22,321 bases of DNA from assembly GCA_017527945.1 (NCBI GenBank), contig JAFXPL010000072.1, forward strand, positions 1 to 22,321. The letters run 5' to 3'. A model generated the notes under the pieces. The model was given only the letters and a program-made list of their open reading frames with translations, searched no databases and was not told the origin of the DNA. A program made the position numbers and the translations under genes. Shown piece after piece: positions 13,876-22,321 of this stretch (the stretch's first letter is position 1; each line of letters starts with the position of its first letter). The stretch comes from Bacteroidales bacterium (GTDB lineage Bacteria > Bacteroidota > Bacteroidia > Bacteroidales > WCHB1-69).

Positions 13876-15237
13876 TTACAGTTCGCAGAAATGTTCGTAG
13901 AAATGCGTGATTACCTCAATGCCTTTGCGGAAATGCTCCAGTTTGTAGTTCTCGTTCGGAGAATGGATGTTGTCCTCGGCGAGACCGAAGCCGCAGAGGA
14001 TGGACTTCACGCCCAGCGCCTTCTCAAAGTGCGCCACAATCGGGATGCTGCCGCCGCTGTAGGTCGGAATGGGCCGCTTGCCATAGACATCCATGTAAGC
14101 CTTCTCGGCCGCCTGGTACGCGGGGACGTCCATGCCGCAGCGGTAGGCCTCGCCACCGTGCGCGGGAATCACTTCCACCTTCACATACGCGGGCGCGATG
14201 TTCTCGAAGTGCTTCTGGAAGAGCTCGGCAATCTTGTGGGAGTCCTGGTTGGCAACTAAACGCATGGAGATGTTGGCGGAAGCGGTGGCCGGCAGCACGG
14301 TCTTGAAGCCCTCGCCGGTGTAGCCGCCCTCGATGCCGCACACGCCCAAGTTCGGACGGATGCCCGTGCGCTCAATGGTGCTGTAACCCTCTTCGCCATA
14401 CAACTCTTTGACATCCAAAGACTTCTTATATTCTTCCTCGTTGAACGGAGCCTGCGCAATAAGGTCGCGCTCCTCCTTGGTGAGCACCACCACGTCGTCG
14501 TAGAAGCCGGGGATGGTGACCTCGCCTTTGTCGTTGATAAGGCCACTGATAAGGTCGCAGAGCACGTTGATGGGGTTGGCAACGGCGCCGCCGAAAATGC
14601 CGGAGTGGAGGTCGCGGTTCGGGCCAGTGACTTTCACGATCATATTGCAGAGACCGCGCAGGCCGGCGGTGATGGAGGGTGTGTCGGTGGCGATCATGCC
14701 CGTGTCGGAAACCAGAATGACGTCGCACTTGAGCAGGTCAGTGTGCTGCGTGCAGAAGTCGTAGAGCTGCGTGCTGCCGATTTCCTCCTCGCCCTCAAGC
14801 ATGAACTTGACGTTGCACTTGAGGTTGCCGGATTTCACCATGTATTCGAAAGCCTTAGCGTGCATGAACGACTGTCCCTTGTCGTCGTCGGCACCGCGTC
14901 CCCAGATCTTGCCATCCTTGATGACGGGCTCGAAGGGCTCGGTGTTCCAGAGTTCGATGGGATCGACGGGCATCACGTCGTAGTGACCATAGACCAACAC
15001 CGTCTTGGCGTTGGGGTCAACGGTCTTCTGCCCAACCACAATGGGATTTCCAGCGGTGGGATAGACTTCGCAGGTGTCGGCTCCGGCGGCGAGGATCAGC
15101 TCCTTCCAGCGTTCGGCGCAGCGCACCATATCGCCCTTATGCTCGCTCTGCGAACTGATGGACGGGATCCGCAGCAGGGAAAAAAGTTCGTCCAAGAAAC
15201 GGGGTTCATTCTCTTCGATGTAATTCTTGATGTTCAT
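13876..15237 (-). CDS. M20 family dipeptidase (zinc metallopeptidase)
   Basis: Encodes 453 residues, cytoplasmic, probably cleaving dipeptides or short peptides. Metal and catalytic residues are visible: His85 and Asp87 (YGHYDVMP), bridging Asp118 (GRGADDDKG), catalytic Glu151 and metal ligand Glu152 (EGEEEIGS), Asp178 (LVSDTG) and His425 (IHSPNE). The dimerisation-domain segment VTGPNRDLHSGIFGG is also present. The length and the WNTEPFEP and SGGSIPI segments match the CNDP-like or PepV-like dipeptidase branch rather than DapE or ArgE. Start ATG (complement of 15235-15237) is 31 bases downstream of an exact -7 box. It is first in a two-gene unit with aroC. The pairing with an aromatic-pathway enzyme gives no clear functional link. 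Confidence 0.92.
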   Translation of the reverse strand: MNIKNYIEENEPRFLDELFSLLRIPSISSQSEHKGDMVRCAERWKELILAAGADTCEVYPTAGNPIVVGQKTVDPNAKTVLVYGHYDVMPVDPIELWNTEPFEPVIKDGKIWGRGADDDKGQSFMHAKAFEYMVKSGNLKCNVKFMLEGEEEIGSTQLYDFCTQHTDLLKCDVILVSDTGMIATDTPSITAGLRGLCNMIVKVTGPNRDLHSGIFGGAVANPINVLCDLISGLINDKGEVTIPGFYDDVVVLTKEERDLIAQAPFNEEEYKKSLDVKELYGEEGYSTIERTGIRPNLGVCGIEGGYTGEGFKTVLPATASANISMRLVANQDSHKIAELFQKHFENIAPAYVKVEVIPAHGGEAYRCGMDVPAYQAAEKAYMDVYGKRPIPTYSGGSIPIVAHFEKALGVKSILCGFGLAEDNIHSPNENYKLEHFRKGIEVITHFYEHFCEL

Positions 15238-15267
15238 ATTGTTATATTTTAAGGATTCAAAACGCGG

Positions 15268-15287
15268 GCAAAGATACGATTTTTTGT
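15268..15287 (-). promoter_or_regulatory. Bacteroidetes-type promoter of the M20 peptidase-aroC operon
   Basis: On the minus strand TATCTTTG (complement of 15269-15276) matches TAnnTTTG. It is preceded by C, six A and TCG. The 20-base block differs from the phosphofructokinase promoter at one position only. The start codon is 31 bases downstream. Confidence 0.75.
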
Positions 15288-15288
15288 A

Positions 15289-15323
15289 AACAGTGAACAG
15301 TGATTAGTGATTAGTGAACAGTT
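15289..15323. repeat. Heptad tandem array, 5 units of 7 bp
   Basis: Five in-phase units: AACAGTG twice, ATTAGTG twice and AACAGTT. It lies between the divergent M20 peptidase and adhesin genes, directly upstream of the M20 promoter A tract. Confidence 0.8.
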
Positions 15324-15571
15324 CGACTTACGTTTCAACTTTTTTTTCGCGCCGTGTAGTTTTTCACCGCTTTTTCCCGTTCTTAGACCACGGATAATTA
15401 CAGCTATCCGCTTTTTGTTTTTTTAACATTGAACTATGGACAGAAATTCTATTTTCGCAGCTTTTCGACGAGAAGGGAAAAAACGTGTTGTGGAATAGAT
15501 AAAGCAACAACAACTGGTTGGAATCGAACAAATTATAAAAAACAATATTATCATTCACCAAATTCAAAAAA
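15324..15571 (+). other. AT-rich leader upstream of the giant adhesin gene
   Basis: The gap 15238-15571 holds the M20 promoter, a heptad array and then about 250 AT-rich bases. A terminator-like hairpin is present: CGGATA (15391-15396) pairs with TATCCG (15405-15410) and is followed by T-rich 15412-15424. No plus-strand gene precedes it, so it may act as a leader attenuator or as a block to spurious transcription. TATTTTCG at 15450-15457 is one base off TAnnTTTG and is the best promoter candidate, about 115 bases before ATG 15572. No credible small gene was found. Confidence 0.4.
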
Positions 15572-18500
15572 ATGAAGAAAACACTATTGAATGTACTCAT
15601 GTTGCTGATGGTGACGCTGTGGGCAGGCCCGTGGCGCGCATCGGCGCAGGACGTGCTGACGGTGGCGGACGGTACCGTCACCAACGACTATGTCCCCATT
15701 TACGGTCTGTATTTGGACGACTACATCCGCACGCAGATCATCTATCCGGAAGACCTGCTGACCGACTTGGTGGGCTCCACCATCTCCCAGCTGACCTTCT
15801 ACATGTCATCACTACCGACCAATCCGAGCAACTGGACATCCGTGCTGAACGTCAAGATGGGCACCGTCACGGAGTCCGCGTTCACCTCGGCCTCCTTCTC
15901 CACCGCCACGACGGACATCGTCTATACGGGCACGTTGAACGGCTCCACCAACGCGATGACCATCGTGTTAGAGGCGCCCTACTACTATGAAGGCGGCAAC
16001 CTGCTGTTGGAGTTCGCCTCCGTGACGGATGGCGGCTATTCTGGAGCCTCCTTTTACGGCATCACCTCCACGGGAGCCAGCCTTTCAGGGTACAGTAGTT
16101 CCAGTGCGGCCAGCATAAACCCCACACTGCGGAACTTCATCCCCAAGACGACCTTCACCTACACGGCTGGCGAAATCAGCTGCCATTCAGTCGGTACACC
16201 ATCCGTCTCGGGCATCACCTCCACGAACGCCGTCGTCACCTGGGGTACTCCCGTGGATGGCGGCAGCTACATCGTGCAATACAAGACGGCCAACCAGAGT
16301 TGGGACAACGCCGACGTGGTGACCGACTTCGTCACCGACACCACCTACGACTTCATGGACATGCTTAATCCGGTGACCACCTACAACATGCGCATCGCCA
16401 ACTATTGCGGCGGCACGGACACCAGCAGCTGGCGCAACGTCACTTTCACCACGGACTGTGGTGCCATCTCCACCCTACCCTACACGATGGACTTCGAGGG
16501 CTATCCCTCCTCCGGCTCCCCGGTCCCGCAATGCTGGACCCGCGTGCTCGGTTACACTGGCTACAGCTCCACTTACCCGTATGTAGCCTCTTCTTCCTAC
16601 AGTTCTTACGAAGGAAGCGGCTATCTCTCCTTCTACGGCAACAATGTCATCGCACTGCCCGTCTTCACAGACAACCTCAACACCCTCCGCATGACCTTCT
16701 GGATGAAGCCGGGCAACAACACCGCATCCTACGGCCATACGGACGTGGGCATTCTCACCAACCTCTCCGACACCTCCTCCTTCCAAGTGGTGCAGAGCTG
16801 GGAAGCCACCGACCTGACCTCCGCCTACCAGTTCCTCACCGTCGATTTCAACAATGTGACGGTCACGGACTCGGCCTGGATCGCGTTCCGCAGCGTCGCG
16901 CCGAGCGGCTACAACTGGTATGTCGATAACCTCACCGTGCTGCCCATCCCCGCGTGCATAGAGCCCGCAGGTGTGACGGCCACCACCCCCGATGCCTACA
17001 CGGCCGATGTGGCCTGGACCGGCGGCAACGCCCCTTACACGGTCTATTACAAAACCACCGACGAAATCGAATACACGGCGGTTTCCGGCATCTATGACAC
17101 CACCTACACCCTCACGGGCCTGATTCCGGTCACCCAATACCAAGTGTATGTGACCAGCGGATGCCCTGACGGCACGGAGTCGGCTTCCCAAGTGGGAACC
17201 TTCAAGACCCCGTGCGCTGCCTTCGAGGCCCCGTTCTTCGAGGACTTCAACGCAGGCACCAACATGCCCGACTGCTGGATGCGTTTGCAAGGCTTGGCTT
17301 CCGACGCTTTCGCCGACACCCTCGTCACCGAGACCACCAACGGCTGGAACTTCAACAACAACTACGCCTTCGGACAATACCACGCCCGCCTGAACATCTA
17401 CGGCACCAGCACGAAATACTGGTTGGTGACCCCGCAGATCGACCTCAGCACGCTGAGCAACCCCGCGCTGCGCTTCGACATGGCGCTGACCCGCTACAAC
17501 ACCTCCAACCCTATCGACAACGACTCCACCGAGCAGGCTGACGACAAGTTCATGGTCATCGTCTCCACCGACAACGGGGCTCACTGGAGCGCCGCCAACG
17601 CCACCGTGTGGGACAACACCGGCAACGGCGACTATGTCTATAACCGCATCAGCTCCATCTGCGAGAAAGTCACCATCGACCTCGCCCAATATGCCGGCCA
17701 GAATGTCCGCATCGCCTTCTACGGCGAATCGACGGTTGCCGACGGCGACAACGACCTGCATATCGACAACGTGACGGTTGACGAGCTGCCCGCCTGCGTG
17801 GCACCCACCCAAGTGGTTGTCAGCAACGTGACCGGCAACACCGCCGATGTCGCCTGGACGGAAAACGGCACCTCCACTTCCTGGACGGTGGAATACGGCC
17901 CTGCAGGCTTCGAGGCCGGCACCGGCACCCAAGAGAACGTCTCCGGCACGCCGTCCCTCACCCTCAACGGCCTGAACCCGGCCATGCAGTATGAGGTGCG
18001 CATCTTCTCCGACTGCGCTTCCGACACCGCCTGCAAGCTGTTTGTCACGGCCTGCATGCCGTTCACCGCAGTCCCCTACACCTGGAACTTCGACGACAAC
18101 CTCTTCGCTGGCACGAACAGCTATCCGCTGCCCATCTGCTGGACGCGCATCACTCCGAGCGATGCCGGTTCCACGCTGTACCCGTATTCCTACAGTTCCT
18201 CCACCTACGCGCACAGCGGCACCCGCAGCCTCTACTTCGGCAACTACTACGGCACCCAATACGCCATCATGCCGGAGCTGAACGTCAACACGCTGGATCT
18301 GACGAACCTTGTGGTAACGTTCTTCGCCCGCAACTCCGCGTCGGGAACCAACATTGAGGTGGGTGTGATGAGCGACCCGACCGACCCGGCCACCTTCACG
18401 GTGCTGCAGTCTGTCACCCCGCTGACTACCGCCTCCGCAGACCCGTTCGCCGTGTCGTTGGCCGGCGCCATCGGCCAAGGCAGCTACATCGCCTTCCGCA

Positions 18501-21500
18501 ACATCACGGCCGGCGGTTCATACACTTACACGTATGTGGATGACGTGACCCTGACGGACCTTTCCGGCTGCACGGCTCCCATGCAGCTGACCTCCATTCC
18601 GGCCCCGCACAGTGCGACGCTCTCCTGGGTCGGCAACGCCAATTCTTACGACCTCTACTACAAGGCCGCTTCTGACACCGAGTATGTCGAGTTCATCGGC
18701 GCCGAGTTAGACGTGGACGGCAACTACGAACTCGCGGGCCTGACCCCGAGCACCAGCTACCAATGGTATGTGGTGTCCCACTGCGACGACACCGCCTACA
18801 CCAGCGGCATCCTCACCTTCACCACCCCGTGCGAAGGCATCGCCACACTTCCCCAATCCTGGGACTTCGAGAGCGGCAACACCGGCGGCACGACCAGCTA
18901 CCCGCTGCCCGCCTGCTGGAACCGCATCACCCCCTCCGCAGCCTCCAGCCTCTATCCTTATGTGACCAGCAGCACTTACAACGCCCATAACAGCTCCTAC
19001 TACCTCTATTTCTACAACAACTACCCGAACCAGTACGCCATCATGCCGTACATCGACGCCACGGCCTTGAGCATGAACCAGCTGCAGATATCCTTCTTCG
19101 CCAGAATGTCCTCCGTTGACACCAACACCTTCTTGGTGGTGGGTGTGATGAGCAACCCGGAGAACGCCGGTTCCTTCGTGCCGGTAGATACGCTCGCCCT
19201 GACGAACAGCTACACGACCGACCCGATCGTGGTCACCTTCGACGACTACACCGGCAACGGCAGCTACATCGCCTTCAAGAACATCGTGGTGGGTTCCTCC
19301 AACTACACGGCCTTCTACGTGGACGACATCCAGCTCAGCTACATCCCCGTCTGCGACGCGCCCACCGGCGTGACGGCAGCTCCTGCCGTGACCGATGCTG
19401 TCGTGACCTGGAACGGAACGAGCACTTCCTACAATGTGTATTATAAGGCCGCCACGGACTCCCTCTACATGGTGCAGGAAAACGTCAACAGCGGCTTCAC
19501 GTTGGGCAACCTGACGGCCAGCACGGCCTACATGCTGTATGTGGCCGCCATCTGCGAGGACGGCAGCGAGGCCACTTCCCCGATAGTGCTCTTCTCCACG
19601 GACTGCGCCCCTGAAACGGTGCCTTACACCGAGAATTTCAACGGCGGCACGACGATCCCCGACTGTTGGAAGACTTACGCCGGTTTCGCCGACAGCGTGT
19701 TCAACGGCGCTGCGATGACGGCTTCCACCAGCTTCTGGTCGTTCTCCAACACGCAGGTGTTCGGAGCCAACCACCCCAGAATCAACATCTACGGCGAAAA
19801 TGTGCACAACTGGTTGGTGAGCCCTGCCATCGAACTGACGGGTCTGAGCACTCCGGCTCTTACCTTTGACATGGCACTGACCAAGTACAACACGGCGAAT
19901 GCGATCGAGGACACCGCCGCCCAGCAGGACGACAAGTTCATGGTGGTCATCTCCACTGACAACGGCGCCACCTGGAGCGCGGCCAACGCCACCGTGTGGG
20001 ACAACACCGGCAACGGCGACTACAGCTACAACCACATCTCCACCACAGGTGACGAGATCACCATCCCATTGGCCCAGTATGCCGGCCAGACCATCCGCAT
20101 CGGCTTCTACGGCGAATCGACGGTGGCGGGCGGCGACAACGACCTGCACATCGACAACGTGCATGTGGGCGAACAGGCGGCCTGCGCCACCCCGACGCAG
20201 TTCACGGTGTCGAACGTGACAGCCACCGGCGCCAACCTCTCCTGGCAGGCCAACGACGCCACCAACTGGGTGGTGGAGTACGACACCGTCGGCTTCACCC
20301 TTGGCAACGGCATCCAGGTGAACGTCTCCGGCACGCCTTCCACCGTACTGAGCGGTCTGGAACCCTCCACCGAATACGATGTCTATGTGTATGCCGTCTG
20401 TGACGACGGCAGCGCCACCAACGCCGCCTTCAAGACCTTCCGCACGGGCTGCTTAGAGCTGACCGAAGTGCCGCAAACCTGGGATTTCGACGCCAACCTC
20501 AACGGCGGCACATCCAACTATCCGATGCCCGACTGCTGGCGCAGAATCACCCCTTCCAGCACCGCCACGCTCTACCCCTACGCCTACAACTCTTCCTACA
20601 ACGCACACAGCGGCACCCGAAGCCTCTACTTCTACAACTACTACCCGCAGTCCATCGCTGTTTTGCCGGCCATCGACAACACGGTGTTAGACATCACCAC
20701 GCTGCAGGTCACTTTCTTCGCAAAGATTTCCTCCGTCAACAACAATGCGGCTCTGGAAGTGGGTGTGATGACCGACCCGATGGACGCAAGCACGTTCACT
20801 CCGGTGCAGGCGCTGACCCTGACGGATTCCTATCCGGCAACAGCCTACGAAATCCCGTTCATGAATTATACGGGCAATGGACAATACATCGCCTTCCGCA
20901 ACACCGCCTCTTCCACGCTGTACAACTACATCTACGTGGATGATGTCACCTTAGAGGCCATCCCGGCCTGCTCCCGTCCGCTGAACCTCGCCACCGTCTC
21001 CACCACGGAGACCACGGCTACCCTCAGCTGGGTGTCCACCGCCGACGCGTTCACCCTCCACTACAAGCCCGCCACCGACAGCACCTGGCAGAGCGAGAGC
21101 AATGTCACGCTGACCGGCGGCAACTACACGCTGGGCAACCTGACGGCAGGCACGGCCTACGACTGGTATGTAGAGACCGCCTGCGGCATCGACACCGAGC
21201 TGGTGAGCGACACCCGCCAGTTCACCACGCAGATGATCCCGACCTCGCTGCCTTACAGCACCGACTTCACCACCGACCAGAACTGGCTGCTGAAAAACAA
21301 CGACGCCACCAACCGCTGGGTGATGGGCACGCCTACAGGCGACACTGAAGGCGCCCTGTTCATCTCCAACAACGGCACGAATGCGCAATACACCATCACG
21401 AGCCGGTCGATCGTCGTTGCCGAGAAGCTCTTCACGATGCCGAGCAGCGACTCCGTGCACGTCTCCTTCGACGTGAAGGTGGGCGGCGAAGGCACCTCCA

Positions 21501-22321
21501 CACCTTACGACTACCTCAAGGTGTTCCTGTCGCCTGCCACCGTGGATTACGGGGCCGGTGCCACCGAATCCACCCCGCAGTCGGGCTACGCCTTCAACGA
21601 ATATGCCTTCAACTTCGCCAACTATGCTTCGATGACGAGCGACACGTCCCACTTCTTCAAGCTGAGCCTGACCAACGACAGTGTGCTGCACATCGACATG
21701 AACATGGCGAAACCCGATGCAAGCGGGCAGGCCAAGATCGTCTTCCTGTGGCGCAACGACAACTCCGCCGGCACGCAGCCCGGCGCTGTGATCCGTAACT
21801 TCACCATCAACACCGACCTCACGCCTGTGGTGACCGACCCGACAGTGGCCACCAGCGCCGCCACGGCGGTCGCGCAGACCACCGCCACGCTGAACGGCAC
21901 CATCACCAACCCCGACAACGTGACGATTTCCGCCAAGGGCTTCCAGTGGAAGACCACCACGGGCGGCACCTACCAAACGGTGAACGCCACCGGCAGCGGC
22001 CTGAGCTACAACCTCACCGGCCTCACCGCCGCCACCGGCTACACCTTCCGCGCATTCATCACCTTCAACGGACAGACCGTCTATGGCAACGAGATGACCT
22101 TCACCACGCTGAACGAAGACACTCCCGAGCCGTGCAACACCCCGACCGGTCTGACGGTCGCCAGCATCGAGAACCATGCCGTGACCGTGACTTGGGATGC
22201 CAATGCCAACGTGAACAGCTGGAACATCCGCTACCGCAAAGCCGAGACCGGTTCTTGGAGCTCCGCCACCGCCAGCACCAACAGCTACACCATCTCCGAT
22301 TTGGACGGCGACACCGACTAC
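15572..22321 (+). CDS. Giant exported adhesin-like protein of Fn3 and cleaved-adhesin-type modules (partial, 3' end beyond the window)
   Basis: The frame is open from ATG 15572 to the window edge: 2250 codons, no stop. MKKTLLNVLMLLMVTLWAGPWRASAQ is a signal peptide (likely cut after Ala25). An N-terminal beta domain (26-203) is followed by alternating modules: Fn3 204-296, A1 296-462, Fn3 462-548, B1 548-742, Fn3 742-828, A2 828-1000, Fn3 1000-1087, A3 1087-1261, Fn3 1261-1345, B2 1345-1538, Fn3 1538-1627, A4 1627-1800, Fn3 1800-1888, a MAM-like module to about 2085, then two more Fn3-type domains. A and B modules carry P-x-CW near the start and YVDDVTL or HIDNVTV at the end, matching the choice-of-anchor J/cleaved-adhesin type. 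A T9SS sorting domain would be expected downstream, but that is outside the window. The likely role is surface adhesion; the ligand is unknown. Confidence 0.88.
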   Translation, partial: MKKTLLNVLMLLMVTLWAGPWRASAQDVLTVADGTVTNDYVPIYGLYLDDYIRTQIIYPEDLLTDLVGSTISQLTFYMSSLPTNPSNWTSVLNVKMGTVTESAFTSASFSTATTDIVYTGTLNGSTNAMTIVLEAPYYYEGGNLLLEFASVTDGGYSGASFYGITSTGASLSGYSSSSAASINPTLRNFIPKTTFTYTAGEISCHSVGTPSVSGITSTNAVVTWGTPVDGGSYIVQYKTANQSWDNADVVTDFVTDTTYDFMDMLNPVTTYNMRIANYCGGTDTSSWRNVTFTTDCGAISTLPYTMDFEGYPSSGSPVPQCWTRVLGYTGYSSTYPYVASSSYSSYEGSGYLSFYGNNVIALPVFTDNLNTLRMTFWMKPGNNTASYGHTDVGILTNLSDTSSFQVVQSWEATDLTSAYQFLTVDFNNVTVTDSAWIAFRSVAPSGYNWYVDNLTVLPIPACIEPAGVTATTPDAYTADVAWTGGNAPYTVYYKTTDEIEYTAVSGIYDTTYTLTGLIPVTQYQVYVTSGCPDGTESASQVGTFKTPCAAFEAPFFEDFNAGTNMPDCWMRLQGLASDAFADTLVTETTNGWNFNNNYAFGQYHARLNIYGTSTKYWLVTPQIDLSTLSNPALRFDMALTRYNTSNPIDNDSTEQADDKFMVIVSTDNGAHWSAANATVWDNTGNGDYVYNRISSICEKVTIDLAQYAGQNVRIAFYGESTVADGDNDLHIDNVTVDELPACVAPTQVVVSNVTGNTADVAWTENGTSTSWTVEYGPAGFEAGTGTQENVSGTPSLTLNGLNPAMQYEVRIFSDCASDTACKLFVTACMPFTAVPYTWNFDDNLFAGTNSYPLPICWTRITPSDAGSTLYPYSYSSSTYAHSGTRSLYFGNYYGTQYAIMPELNVNTLDLTNLVVTFFARNSASGTNIEVGVMSDPTDPATFTVLQSVTPLTTASADPFAVSLAGAIGQGSYIAFRNITAGGSYTYTYVDDVTLTDLSGCTAPMQLTSIPAPHSATLSWVGNANSYDLYYKAASDTEYVEFIGAELDVDGNYELAGLTPSTSYQWYVVSHCDDTAYTSGILTFTTPCEGIATLPQSWDFESGNTGGTTSYPLPACWNRITPSAASSLYPYVTSSTYNAHNSSYYLYFYNNYPNQYAIMPYIDATALSMNQLQISFFARMSSVDTNTFLVVGVMSNPENAGSFVPVDTLALTNSYTTDPIVVTFDDYTGNGSYIAFKNIVVGSSNYTAFYVDDIQLSYIPVCDAPTGVTAAPAVTDAVVTWNGTSTSYNVYYKAATDSLYMVQENVNSGFTLGNLTASTAYMLYVAAICEDGSEATSPIVLFSTDCAPETVPYTENFNGGTTIPDCWKTYAGFADSVFNGAAMTASTSFWSFSNTQVFGANHPRINIYGENVHNWLVSPAIELTGLSTPALTFDMALTKYNTANAIEDTAAQQDDKFMVVISTDNGATWSAANATVWDNTGNGDYSYNHISTTGDEITIPLAQYAGQTIRIGFYGESTVAGGDNDLHIDNVHVGEQAACATPTQFTVSNVTATGANLSWQANDATNWVVEYDTVGFTLGNGIQVNVSGTPSTVLSGLEPSTEYDVYVYAVCDDGSATNAAFKTFRTGCLELTEVPQTWDFDANLNGGTSNYPMPDCWRRITPSSTATLYPYAYNSSYNAHSGTRSLYFYNYYPQSIAVLPAIDNTVLDITTLQVTFFAKISSVNNNAALEVGVMTDPMDASTFTPVQALTLTDSYPATAYEIPFMNYTGNGQYIAFRNTASSTLYNYIYVDDVTLEAIPACSRPLNLATVSTTETTATLSWVSTADAFTLHYKPATDSTWQSESNVTLTGGNYTLGNLTAGTAYDWYVETACGIDTELVSDTRQFTTQMIPTSLPYSTDFTTDQNWLLKNNDATNRWVMGTPTGDTEGALFISNNGTNAQYTITSRSIVVAEKLFTMPSSDSVHVSFDVKVGGEGTSTPYDYLKVFLSPATVDYGAGATESTPQSGYAFNEYAFNFANYASMTSDTSHFFKLSLTNDSVLHIDMNMAKPDASGQAKIVFLWRNDNSAGTQPGAVIRNFTINTDLTPVVTDPTVATSAATAVAQTTATLNGTITNPDNVTISAKGFQWKTTTGGTYQTVNATGSGLSYNLTGLTAATGYTFRAFITFNGQTVYGNEMTFTTLNEDTPEPCNTPTGLTVASIENHAVTVTWDANANVNSWNIRYRKAETGSWSSATASTNSYTISDLDGDTDY
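17213..18568 (+). repeat. Adhesin supermodule copy 1 (B1-Fn3-A2)
   Basis: Coding repeat of about 1.36 kb whose partner is 19604-20968. Offsets of the boundary cysteine codons between the copies are 2391, 2388, 2397 and 2400, so module lengths are nearly conserved. Within it, 17543-17773 aligns to 19931-20161 with no gap, including an exact 41-base match (17594-17634). Confidence 0.8.
19604..20968 (+). repeat. Adhesin supermodule copy 2 (B2-Fn3-A4)
   Basis: Partner of 17213-18568. The exact 41-base match lies at 19982-20022. The A3 module between the copies (18830-19351) is a further relative of A2 and A4. The A2 and A4 modules share the CW-R-IT, LYPY and AH-SGTRSLYF segments. Confidence 0.8.

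Noticed and set aside
15364..15684. Minus-strand frame of 106 codons between the M20 and adhesin genes
   Set aside because: It overlaps the adhesin start and signal peptide, is AT-rich low-complexity sequence, and shows no recognisable domain.
16475..18478. Long antisense frame (667 codons) opposite the adhesin gene; also 18707-20164 and 20951-22177
   Set aside because: Shadows of the GC-rich sense repeats. The sense strand has a signal peptide and repeated Fn3 modules, and the antisense translations show only low-complexity Gly/Val/Arg.

Overview
The window looks like chromosomal DNA from a GC-rich member of Bacteroidota, most likely order Bacteroidales. The signs are Bacteroidetes-type -7 promoter boxes (TAnnTTTG), a subtilase ending in a type IX secretion (T9SS) sorting domain, Bacteroidetes-style lipoproteins, a group III phosphofructokinase, a PpiD-like foldase and a very large Fn3/cleaved-adhesin-type surface protein. 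I cannot place it to genus from sequence alone. No tRNA, rRNA, CRISPR, insertion sequence or phage gene was seen.

Layout. 1-100: tail of an upstream gene, perhaps another T9SS cargo, and its strong terminator. 312-5005, plus strand: phosphofructokinase, an AT-rich lipoprotein, a zinc-cysteine-less sirtuin, a lipocalin-like lipoprotein, a single-pass membrane protein and a YgjP-type metallopeptidase. Almost every gap here is filled by short-period tandem repeats. 5122-6958: dnaX, split into two overlapping frames. 7018-10358: a secreted subtilase, then an extended SDR epimerase fused to a C-terminal zinc-ribbon-like tail. 10663-12828: the PpiD-like foldase, ending at a bidirectional terminator. 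12918-15237, minus strand: a two-gene unit of M20 dipeptidase and a short, divergent chorismate synthase. 15572 to the window end, plus strand: one open frame of at least 2250 residues. It is an adhesin-like surface protein built from alternating Fn3 and beta-sandwich modules, and it runs off the window.

The genes are mostly unrelated housekeeping and surface functions, not one pathway. The common thread is export: two lipoproteins, a T9SS subtilase, a periplasmic foldase and a giant exported repeat protein.

The most unusual signal is not a gene. Seven intergenic gaps carry tandem arrays on a fixed 7-bp lattice (one mixes 6 and 7 bp), and others have 8-, 9- or 13-bp lattices. Unit sequence drifts but unit length almost never slips. 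The same words recur at distant loci in both orientations. Arrays often begin inside a stop codon, and one ends exactly at a TTG start codon. I know of no described system that matches this.
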